Source of the DNA: Candidatus Levybacteria bacterium GW2011_GWA1_37_16
GTDB lineage: Bacteria > Patescibacteriota > Microgenomatia > Levybacterales > UBA12049
Reading direction: 5' to 3'
Length of the DNA: 38,847 bases
NCBI GenBank assembly: GCA_943354875.1
Contig: CALRDJ010000003.1
Coordinates: forward strand, 1 to 38,847
Numbering within the stretch: position 1 is the stretch's first letter; each line of letters begins with the position of its first letter. The translations under genes were made by a program, and so were the position numbers. The notes beneath the pieces were generated by a model. That model saw only the letters and a list, made by a program, of their open reading frames with translations. It was not told the DNA's origin and did not search any database. This document shows positions 26,158 to 32,973 of this stretch, piece by piece.

Positions 26158-26574
26158 CTAGTAACCAGGAGCACCAGGGCGAAGGACAGGGATTTGGAGG
26201 TCGGTTAAGCTGACTCCGAATATGCCTCCAATGAATTGGATGATAAAGAATGCGAGAAGAGCGATAACGAGCCCTACGATGGCTGCCACTATGTGATTTC
26301 GTGCTGCGTCCACTGCTGCTTTATCGCCACCTGAAGTAATCCATTTGATGCCCCCATAAATAAGGAAGAAAAGTGCTGCTACAACTGCTACGATAATGAG
26401 AATAGTAATAAGGCGTGATATGAGGCCACCTAACGAGCCAAAATTAAAAGTACAAAGTAGATTAGCAGTTCTTTGATCGCCTCCGCATAAATTAACCGTA
26501 CTCTGTGCAAATGCTGGAGCTGCATAGGAGAGATAAGAGAGAAATCCTGTGGTTATGCCGATAGCTTTTTTCAT
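26158..26574 (-). CDS. VirB2/TrbC-like pilin family protein with signal peptide
   Basis: 138 aa. The N-terminus (MKKAIGITTGFLSYLSYAAPAFAQS) is a classical signal peptide with an AFA-Q cleavage site. The mature protein has a short Cys-containing region (NLCGGDQRTANLLC) and then the two-helix module with WITSGGDKAAVDAARNHI in the loop. This is the form closest to canonical VirB2 pilins. It has its own strong leaderless promoter (TTGACA-17-TTAGAT ending 7 nt before the ATG), suggesting high expression, as expected for a major pilin. Confidence 0.78.
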   Translation of the reverse strand: MKKAIGITTGFLSYLSYAAPAFAQSTVNLCGGDQRTANLLCTFNFGSLGGLISRLITILIIVAVVAALFFLIYGGIKWITSGGDKAAVDAARNHIVAAIVGLVIALLAFFIIQFIGGIFGVSLTDLQIPVLRPGAPGY

Positions 26575-26581
26575 TAATCTA

Positions 26582-26610
26582 ATCTAATAACATTTCACTA
26601 TCCTTGTCAA
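26582..26610 (-). promoter_or_regulatory. Promoter of the 138-aa pilin-like gene
   Basis: A perfect -35 TTGACA (26605-26610), a 17-bp spacer and -10 TTAGAT (26582-26587), ending 7 nt before the ATG at 26574, so the mRNA should be leaderless. A GCCCC/GGGGC hairpin lies just upstream of the -35. Confidence 0.6.
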
Positions 26611-26644
26611 GCCCCTATTCTCTTTGGGGCGTAGACCCCTCAAC

Positions 26645-26732
26645 AATCGCTCTTCGAGCCGCGCTACGAATAGTAGGCCTGCCCGAAATGCTTCGCATAT
26701 CGAAGCGGGCGGGTAAGGCGAAAAGTAAGATG
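26645..26732. repeat. Two-copy structured element, copy 2
   Basis: 88 nt, homologous to 20803-20881. The shared parts are AATCGCTCTT, AGCCG, CTACGAATAGTAG, TAAGGCGA, AAG and AAGATG. The last hairpin differs in sequence but pairs again: GCCTGCCCG with CGGGCGGGT (two G-T wobbles), versus ATCCGCTC/GAGCGGAT in copy 1. It lies upstream of the pilin promoter. Confidence 0.65.
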
Positions 26733-26757
26733 TGTGGGGTCAAGGAGTAAATTCCCC

Positions 26758-27116
26758 TGTCATCCTGAACTTGTTTCAGGATCTCCCTTTCGTCATTGCG
26801 ATCCCGATCTAATCGGGAGAAGCAATCTCATTGTCATTCTGGAGTCCGCCGAAGGCGAGACGATAGAATCTCTTTCTCTCCTCGTTACTTTTTCCGAGGA
26901 AAAGTAACACAAAAACTCTTTTGCACTAAGCCTCCACCTAAAAATACTCCGTTCTCTTATCGGGGGATTGTCCTCCCCCTTCAGCAGTTCGCTGGATTCT
27001 CCCTGATAGCTCACTCCATATTTTTTTAACGGTGACTTCTTAAAGCAAAAGAAAGGGAGACCGCATATAGTTCTGCTATAGACACTGGGAGATCCTGAAA
27101 CAAGTTCAGGATGACA
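26758..27116. repeat. Non-coding region bounded by a perfect 30-bp inverted repeat
   Basis: The 582-bp gap between the two pilin genes has no convincing ORF. Arms at 26758-26787 and 27087-27116 are exact reverse complements over 30 bp, and each arm holds a small palindrome (ATCCTGAA/TTCAGGAT). Inside are further hairpins: a dispersed repeat at 26791-26830, a GTTACTTTT/AAAAGTAAC stem near 26883-26911, and an imperfect one near 26835-26875. The ORF at 26796-27029 reads through these hairpins and looks spurious. A tandem ACACCGATG duplication lies just outside the right arm. It resembles a cluster of MITE/REP-like repeats rather than a gene. Confidence 0.65.
26791..26830. repeat. Dispersed hairpin repeat, copy 1
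   Basis: 40 nt with outer stem ATTGC/GCAAT and inner stem TCCCGAT/ATCGGGA. The second copy, at 35496-35534, differs only in the loop. Repeats beginning GTCATTGCGA and ending GAAGCAATCTC are widespread in bacterial intergenic DNA, to my recollection. Confidence 0.7.
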
Positions 27117-27157
27117 CCGATGACACCGATGACAACGAGGAGAGAGGAGAGGGATCG

Positions 27158-27505
27158 TTATGGGGTTCCTTGGGATAAGTCTACTCCAAACAATCCTCCT
27201 ATGAATTGGACGATAAAGAGCGCGAGAAGACCGATTATAAGTCCGATGATGCTGTAGGTGAGGCGATTGCGTGCTGTCTGGAGTGCTTGTTTATCTCCGC
27301 CTGATATAGTCCACTGAATACCACTGTAGATAAGAGAGAAAAGCGCTGCGATGATGACCACGATTATAAATACGGTAATACCGCGCTGGATGATGGCTTG
27401 GCCGGCTCCGCCAGCTTCAAGCCCGCCGGTGGGGATTCCTGTGGGAGCCTGAATGACTACAGGTGTTCCATTCGAACCCGGAATTGATAATGATAGTAAT
27501 CTCAT
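27158..27505 (-). CDS. VirB2/TrbC-like pilin family protein
   Basis: 115 aa. The N-terminal 35 residues are short and hydrophobic or Gly/Pro-rich (LLSLSIPGSNGTPVVIQAP). The two membrane helices follow, with WTISGGDKQALQTARNRL in the loop and FIVQFIGGLFGVDL at the end, very like the 138-aa paralogue. It lacks that protein's signal peptide and Cys pair, so membrane insertion may depend on YidC. The start is preceded at 7 nt by CATAAT, which is part of the S23-element inverted repeat. Confidence 0.7.
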   Translation of the reverse strand: MRLLSLSIPGSNGTPVVIQAPTGIPTGGLEAGGAGQAIIQRGITVFIIVVIIAALFSLIYSGIQWTISGGDKQALQTARNRLTYSIIGLIIGLLALFIVQFIGGLFGVDLSQGTP

Positions 27506-27507
27506 CG

Positions 27508-27931
27508 TTTGAATTATGAATAAAGAATTATGAATTACGTGATTTAGAGCTTCGTATAAGTCCGTTTGTTATTTTATGAACAATTATCGCTTGTTCTGCA
27601 AGTTTATCATAGTTTTCTTCTGAAATGAAGCCAACGTCCCTGGCAACTAATAGTTGATTTTGAAGTTCAGTAATTGACCCGAGAGATATTGAATAAAACT
27701 GTGTTTTTTCTTTGTAAGATTGTCTGCTAAAGCCTTCCGCAATATTCGAGGTTATGGATATGGCGCATCTTCTCATCTGGCTAACTAGGCCGAAAAGCTC
27801 TTCTTTGGGAAATGTTCCCGTAGTCGAATAAACCATCAAGACTAATTTATGTCCTTCTTTCCAAGCATTCAAATCATGGAATGTCCTAATCCTGCTTTCC
27901 GTAATTCTTAATTCATGCGTCATAATTCTTG
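27508..27931. mobile_element. S23-type four-helix-bundle element A with terminal inverted repeats
   Basis: The four-helix-bundle gene sits between two 32-bp imperfect inverted repeats, 27508-27539 and 27900-27931, matching at 24 of 32 positions (24 of 29 without the outer three). The repeats are built from GAATTATGA/TTCATAATTC-type words. The element fills the gap between two pilin-family genes without breaking either: the outer end lies 5 nt beyond the upstream TGA, the inner end touches the region just before the next ATG. The repeats also encode the first and last residues of the protein. Mobility is an inference. Confidence 0.6.
27528..27923 (-). CDS. Four-helix bundle protein (S23 / 23S rRNA intervening-sequence protein family)
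   Basis: 131 aa from the ATG at 27923; the ORF track's start at 27947 is a TTG lying inside the upstream pilin gene. Family motifs: FHDLNAWKEGHKLVLMVY, then FGLVSQMRRCAISITSNIAEGFSR, then FYSISLGSITELQNQLLVARD, which define the TIGR02436/S23 family. Homologues are encoded in intervening sequences inserted in 23S rRNA genes of Leptospira and Coxiella, and a related fold (Avd) assists diversity-generating retroelements. Here it is a free-standing gene flanked by inverted repeats. Biochemical role unknown; the basic surface suggests nucleic-acid binding. Confidence 0.88.
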   Translation of the reverse strand: MTHELRITESRIRTFHDLNAWKEGHKLVLMVYSTTGTFPKEELFGLVSQMRRCAISITSNIAEGFSRQSYKEKTQFYSISLGSITELQNQLLVARDVGFISEENYDKLAEQAIIVHKITNGLIRSSKSRNS

Positions 27932-27936
27932 CGAGA

Positions 27937-29328
27937 TCACTTTCCAAATCCCGGGATTTTTAGGATGTCTACTCCTACTACTTGGAGGATGACGAGGGCA
28001 AAGATCATAAACAGAAGTCCGATGACAGCAGAGGTGAGTGTCTCTCGTGCTGCTTTTAGTTTTTCAGGGTCTCCCTGAGAGGTCATAAATCGATAGCCAG
28101 TAGCGATAATTATGAGAAGGAGTATTCCCCCTGCTAGGCTTAGGATGATGGAGAAGATTTTTTTTACAAAATCAGCGGGATTTGTATCGATATCGCCTAT
28201 GGCCGTATTTACCTTCTTGCATTGATAGGTTTTTCCTCCCCATATATCTTTTCCTTCAACCAGGCTATTTTCTGCGCAAGGAAGCTTCATGGTTTGAGGT
28301 CTGGCTGGATCTGGGAGCTTGAAGTCTCCGGCGTTGGCTCTGGAGCATTGAGCTGTTCCTGGCGCAGGGGGTCCGGGGGTAAAGTTTAAGAGGATGCCAT
28401 TTGTATCGCAGTGGGTGGTGGCTATAGAGAGCCCTGAAACTTTATTAAGGCCTAAGGTAAATACAGTGAGGACTACATTTGCTACATCTCCTACATATGT
28501 AGGTCCGTTGCTGAGGACTGTACTCATCTTTTCTATGCAGAACTTTTTACTGCCTACCTCATCTGTCGAGTTTGCAGGGATGGGAAATTCATCGAATATC
28601 GTCTGATTTTTTTTAGTAGTAAATGCTGGTTGGGCAAAGACACCTCCTTCCCACCACCACCAGTAAGTGGTTTCGGGAGATAGATTAGTGATTCGTGAAA
28701 CTTGAGCTACTGTTCCTGCTTGGAAGGTGCATGCATTTTGGGTTACGACGTCTATTTTCGGTAGCGTGGCTTGTGATGCAGTGGGTTTTTTTTTACCAAC
28801 TTGTATGGTAGTTTCGCCAAGAAAGTATTTTTTATCAGTACATTTGCGTATATCAGTAGTCTTACATATGGCTATGGTCCATGGTTGATCTGGGAATTCA
28901 TCTCCAGTAACAAATGATCGTATTCCCGTAAGTCTTTCATGCAACGGCCCTATTAAGCTAATGTCAGTGGTTAATTTGGTAGCAGAAGATGGGGTAACCC
29001 AATGATGGTCAGGTTGACGCGTGACTAATATTCCGCCGCCTTCTTTAAAAAAATTTTCAGGAAACCCTCCAATCTTTGGGTAGGCAAGGACATAATAAGA
29101 TCCTGCAAACGAGCAGTCAGGGTCGCCAGAAATGGTAATACTCATGGTTCCGCTAAAGGTTGCTGGTAGTGGATCGTTGCCAAATAAAGTGTCTGTTGTG
29201 AGAGTGCAGGCGGCATGTGCTGTCGAAGGAGTGCTCAGGAATGTGGAGATTACGAAAAATAACGATAGTACGACAGGCAGAAATCTTCTCACCTCTTCAT
29301 CGTAGCGCAAAAACAGCAGGAATTGCAA
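27937..29328 (-). CDS. Secreted/ectodomain protein with a C-terminal VirB2-like two-helix module
   Basis: 463 aa. The signal peptide RRFLPVVLSLFFVISTFLSTPSTAHAAC precedes a large extracytoplasmic region (about 45-375) rich in Thr, Gly, Cys and aromatic residues, beta-rich in appearance. The C-terminal 85 residues repeat the pilin module, with FMTSQGDPEKLKAARETL in the loop. The whole could be a minor or tip pilin, an adhesin presented by the pilus, or an anchored assembly factor. A GTG at 29292 would give a shorter, more conventional signal peptide; I keep the track's start with some doubt. It is upstream of element A and the 115-aa pilin gene. Confidence 0.7.
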   Translation of the reverse strand: MQFLLFLRYDEEVRRFLPVVLSLFFVISTFLSTPSTAHAACTLTTDTLFGNDPLPATFSGTMSITISGDPDCSFAGSYYVLAYPKIGGFPENFFKEGGGILVTRQPDHHWVTPSSATKLTTDISLIGPLHERLTGIRSFVTGDEFPDQPWTIAICKTTDIRKCTDKKYFLGETTIQVGKKKPTASQATLPKIDVVTQNACTFQAGTVAQVSRITNLSPETTYWWWWEGGVFAQPAFTTKKNQTIFDEFPIPANSTDEVGSKKFCIEKMSTVLSNGPTYVGDVANVVLTVFTLGLNKVSGLSIATTHCDTNGILLNFTPGPPAPGTAQCSRANAGDFKLPDPARPQTMKLPCAENSLVEGKDIWGGKTYQCKKVNTAIGDIDTNPADFVKKIFSIILSLAGGILLLIIIATGYRFMTSQGDPEKLKAARETLTSAVIGLLFMIFALVILQVVGVDILKIPGFGK

Positions 29329-29338
29329 GCAACGTAAC

Positions 29339-29880
29339 TAGACGGTAGAAGGTGGAGAGTTGAAGATAAAGCTTTGACGGTAGAAAATAGATGGTAGAAG
29401 ATAGAATTTTGAAGATTGAAGATGGAGCATAGAATGAATACAATGAGATTGTGATCAGAAGTTTTAAAGACTTAGAAGTTTACCAAGAGTCATATGAACT
29501 TGCTATTTTGGTTAACCGAGAAGTTAACAAATTGCCACTTTTTGAACGAAATGACCTAGGATCGCAACTTCGGAGAGCATCAAAATCCGCGCCTTCAAAT
29601 ATTGCAGAAGGCTGGGCTAAAAGAAGGTTTGAAAAGCAATTTAAGCTACATTTGGATTCAAGCATAGGCTCATGCAATGAAATGGAAGTTCATATAAGCA
29701 TGGCGAGAGATTTAAGTTTTTGGAAAAAAGATTTTTGTGAAAGTCTACTTCAACGATACTTACTGCTTGGTGGGAAAATAACCAACTTAAGAAATAATTG
29801 GAAAACGTTCTAATCTACCTTCTACGTTCTATCTTCAAGTATCTATTCTCCATTTTCTATTATCTACCGTCTACGGTCTA
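29339..29880. mobile_element. S23-type four-helix-bundle element B with low-complexity inverted flanks
   Basis: The gene is flanked on the left (29339-29450) by purine-rich words such as TAGACGGTAGA, GTAGAAGGT and TGAAGATA, and on the right (29814-29880) by their reverse complements. TAGACGGTAGA is an exact 11-mer in the reversed right flank. The flanks can pair to form a long imperfect stem around the gene, like rRNA intervening sequences. The repeat sequence is unrelated to that of element A. It is inserted in the divergent promoter region between the 463-aa and 983-aa genes. Confidence 0.55.
29451..29813 (+). CDS. Four-helix bundle protein (S23 family), second copy
   Basis: 120 aa starting at GTG (29451). 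A promoter TTGAAG (29416-29421), 17-bp spacer and TACAAT (29439-29444) ends 6 nt before it. Motifs: FKDLEVYQESYELAILV, then LGSQLRRASKSAPSNIAEGWAKR, then LDSSIGSCNEMEVHISMARDL. It belongs to the same family as 27528-27923 but is clearly diverged, of the VYQxSYELA subtype. The element therefore carries its own leaderless promoter. Confidence 0.88.
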   Translation: MIRSFKDLEVYQESYELAILVNREVNKLPLFERNDLGSQLRRASKSAPSNIAEGWAKRRFEKQFKLHLDSSIGSCNEMEVHISMARDLSFWKKDFCESLLQRYLLLGGKITNLRNNWKTF

Positions 29881-29990
29881 TTGATATTGTCAGTTTTTTG
29901 TATCGTTTTCGTGTTCTTGTCAGAGATTCGTGTCTATTAGTGTGGTTTGTCGTCAAGCGTGTTTACGCTTCTTCGTGTATCTTTGTGTTC

Positions 29991-32942
29991 ATGGGAGAGC
30001 AAGTTATAAGACCAGAATCGTTGACAAGTCAGCCTCATCCCGCATATGCTAGAGGTGGAGATATTTCTATGCCCATAGACAACACTGGAGACACACGAAG
30101 ACCTCCTCGTCCGAGAACACAGGAAGAAGTTATAGCCGCGATGCCTCGCAGAGAGGGTTATGAGGTAGCAGAAGAAATGGAGAGGGCAGAGCGTGAAAGA
30201 GGTGAGCGGGTAGCTCGAGAGGCCTCTCGAGCAGGGCCTCAGCAAAGACCGCGACTTGCGGAAAACATGCGGCCGATATCTGGGGGAGCGAATGGAGTAC
30301 ATATCCAAGCAGATGACATCCAGGATCCCAGGATCAGAAGAGAGTTAGAGCGATTAAATAATTTCATGGATGTAAACGATGGTGTTCATGATACGACGCT
30401 TCTTCAGGAAGCAGACAAGCACATAGGGCGTTTAGAGGGGGTAAATCCTGCAGATCGATCAAATGCATTGAATCGAATTCGTGCGGAGCAGGTTGCAGCG
30501 CGCCAGCACATGGAGCAGGAAGCATTAAGACATAAACCTCAGCGTAACAGGCGGGAAGAAGAGTCAGATGATCTAGATTTTCATCCAACTGATTTTTATG
30601 GAGCAACGAAGCTCTCAAAGAATGAGATAGAGAATATTCCAAAGTGGATAGAACAGATGATTAAAACTGTTCGTGATCGTTCAGAAGCTCATGGTGGAGA
30701 CCACGGTCTTCACGCAGTGAGTGGTGACCTAGAGCACAATGATCTAGACCAGCTGTTTAACCGCATGTTTAGGAGGGTAGATAATTCTCCCCGTGAATCA
30801 TTTGAGCATGCATTTGGACAAGTCGGTAGTCAGGAGGAAACAGAATTTTTTACTCAGATCCAGCAATATCGCTTTCAGCTCCAGAAGGAGCATAAGCATG
30901 AAGAGTCGGGCGTGGTCGAGCAGATAATCCACAAATATGAAGTAGAGAAGAGTGCGCGTAGCACACTCCATAATGCTTACTATATCGCTGATTCAGGACG
31001 AGAGATGAAAGACTTCGTCGGATTTATCGCGACGTTCGCCTCTGAATATGCAGATGCGGCATTTCAAAACGCTCCTGAAGTAGAAGCAGCAGTGCGTGTG
31101 CGTGAGCAGGTCTTATTTCAGATAAAGCGGGAAAATAATGGATTTATTCCTCACTCGGTCATCGCCTTTAATCCGAAAATTTATGGATCAGAATTTGATC
31201 ATCGTGCTAAAGCTATGATGCGTACGATGAATGGTAAGAAGCTTTTCGGGGATATACTCGGAGAGTGGAAGATAGATCGGGCCTTGGAGCTTTCTCGAGG
31301 ACTTGGTATGGTCACCTGGCGGTATTTGGAGATCGTAGCAGAGTGTCCACTCCCTGATATTAATGGATCGAATAAGGCTCAGCAAAGTATTCCATGGGAG
31401 CTCATCACGTGGGACATGAATCCGATGGATCATAAAGTAAAGAGGTATCGTATCGGTCGACAGATGCAGTCAATTCTGATCGCAGGAGGAACGCGTACAA
31501 AACAAGGCATGTGGGATAAAAATGAATTGTCAGGCGCATTAGAGCAGTACGAGATAAGCAAGAATATCGATGAGAGTTCCGGGTTCGTAAGCGGTATGGA
31601 CCGGAATAACTTATTTAAAATCGGCGGACCCTTTACGCACACGGGATGGCGTACATTCGTAGCTGCGATGGATGAGAATATGGAGGGACTGGAGCCGATG
31701 CTTGAAAACGATCCGGGAGTAGCGATAAAACTGTTATTCAATAGATATCATGACCACGATCAGGTAAAAGAGCGTGACGCATTTTTAAAAAGTCCAGGTG
31801 TCGCAGGATTATCGACTGCAGAGACAAAACGGCTGTGGGATGAGGAGAAAGAGCGAACAAAGGACGCTGCAAACGAACGGTGGAGTGATGACGATGCGAA
31901 TGCTTTTAAATCGACCACTGCGCGTATTCCACACGTGATGCTTCGTCTCATCACAGACCCTGGATATAAGCTTTTAGATCCAGAAGAGAGGACGAAGTTG
32001 ATGAGAGATATTTTTGGAGATCGCGTGAATCAACCTGGTTTTCAGGAGTACTACTCAAATGTAGAAACACAGCTAACGATCGCAAAGGAAGGACTCCTCA
32101 AAAGGAGAAGGGAATATATAGCTGAGAAAGAACGACGAGAAAAGGCACATGAAAGCCTAGAGGGCTTAGTGTTTAAAAACAGATTAGTGGATGATCCGGA
32201 TGATCCGGATGATGATTTTAAGCTTATTACTGATGATGGTCTGCGAGACCAGGCGATAACGCTTCATCGGGTGATGACTGACCGTATGGATAACGATGAT
32301 ACGTTAGTGGAGAAGATTATAGAAAAGCATAAAGCGCGTGGATTTATGTTCGCGATTACTGCTGAGGATATTCCTTGGGGAGAATTTGCCTATCGAAAAA
32401 CTGGAGGTCGAGGATTTTTCACTCGAAAAGCAAATGATAACATGGCAGACAAGGGTGCGACCGATGAGCTCATGAATATCCTGAAGAATATTAAGCAGTT
32501 TAAGAAGCCAGAGCAAATATATGAGTCTATCTATAAGATGTTCATGGCTGCTGAGACACATGATCTTGATCGGGCACAGGATGCGGTGATATTCGTTCTA
32601 AAAGGTATTATCCGGGTATATCAAAAAGATGGAATACTGAAGATACCTATCTTAGGAGATTTAGAGAGCGCTCGAAGACAAGCGACTGGTCAGTACGAAG
32701 GAGACTCTCTCGCTCAGGATTTCTATGGGCGAAGTATTGCTCCGGCGTGGGATGACGATGCTATTTATAATCTTATATCGATGTTCCAGCCTATTCTCGA
32801 AAAAGATCAAATAGAGGCGCTTCGAAAAGAAGTCGGGGCGACTTTAGGGAAAGCGTTGTGGGCTAAGTCAAAATTAGCAATATACTTAGGTCTTATAACG
32901 TTTATGCTGGAGTTTTTTAACAAATTAACGAAGACGAAATAA
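29991..32942 (+). CDS. Very large hypothetical protein of the T4SS locus
   Basis: 983 aa from the ATG at 29991; the track's upstream 31 codons (from 29898) look like intergenic read-through. TATCTT ends 7 nt before this ATG. The N-terminal 170 residues are Arg/Pro/Glu-rich and probably disordered. The central part is helical and very polar, with a compact aromatic-rich block (about 330-560). A DDPDDPDDD microrepeat lies near residue 735. A hydrophobic segment near the C-terminus (SKLAIYLGLITFMLEFF) could be a membrane anchor. Paired with the convergent VirB6-like gene and the divergent pilin-like gene, it is probably a structural or substrate component of the system. No family recognised. Confidence 0.7.
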   Translation: MGEQVIRPESLTSQPHPAYARGGDISMPIDNTGDTRRPPRPRTQEEVIAAMPRREGYEVAEEMERAERERGERVAREASRAGPQQRPRLAENMRPISGGANGVHIQADDIQDPRIRRELERLNNFMDVNDGVHDTTLLQEADKHIGRLEGVNPADRSNALNRIRAEQVAARQHMEQEALRHKPQRNRREEESDDLDFHPTDFYGATKLSKNEIENIPKWIEQMIKTVRDRSEAHGGDHGLHAVSGDLEHNDLDQLFNRMFRRVDNSPRESFEHAFGQVGSQEETEFFTQIQQYRFQLQKEHKHEESGVVEQIIHKYEVEKSARSTLHNAYYIADSGREMKDFVGFIATFASEYADAAFQNAPEVEAAVRVREQVLFQIKRENNGFIPHSVIAFNPKIYGSEFDHRAKAMMRTMNGKKLFGDILGEWKIDRALELSRGLGMVTWRYLEIVAECPLPDINGSNKAQQSIPWELITWDMNPMDHKVKRYRIGRQMQSILIAGGTRTKQGMWDKNELSGALEQYEISKNIDESSGFVSGMDRNNLFKIGGPFTHTGWRTFVAAMDENMEGLEPMLENDPGVAIKLLFNRYHDHDQVKERDAFLKSPGVAGLSTAETKRLWDEEKERTKDAANERWSDDDANAFKSTTARIPHVMLRLITDPGYKLLDPEERTKLMRDIFGDRVNQPGFQEYYSNVETQLTIAKEGLLKRRREYIAEKERREKAHESLEGLVFKNRLVDDPDDPDDDFKLITDDGLRDQAITLHRVMTDRMDNDDTLVEKIIEKHKARGFMFAITAEDIPWGEFAYRKTGGRGFFTRKANDNMADKGATDELMNILKNIKQFKKPEQIYESIYKMFMAAETHDLDRAQDAVIFVLKGIIRVYQKDGILKIPILGDLESARRQATGQYEGDSLAQDFYGRSIAPAWDDDAIYNLISMFQPILEKDQIEALRKEVGATLGKALWAKSKLAIYLGLITFMLEFFNKLTKTK

Positions 32943-32973
32943 CTTTTTATAGAGCTGATATACGTCTCTCGCC

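Noticed and set aside
26796-27029. 77-aa plus ORF and the 73-aa minus ORF in the repeat region
   Set aside because: Both are read from hairpin repeats with Arg/Ser-rich compositions typical of spurious frames.
26758-27116. CRISPR array or IS element
   Set aside because: Repeats are two inverted arms, not regularly spaced direct repeats; no transposase or cas gene is present.
27528-29813. Diversity-generating retroelement (Avd accessory proteins)
   Set aside because: The four-helix proteins are S23-type, and no reverse transcriptase or template/variable repeat pair is seen in the window.
29937-30308. 123-aa minus ORF at the 5' end of the 983-aa gene
   Set aside because: Lies antisense to a long coding frame and has shadow-like composition.
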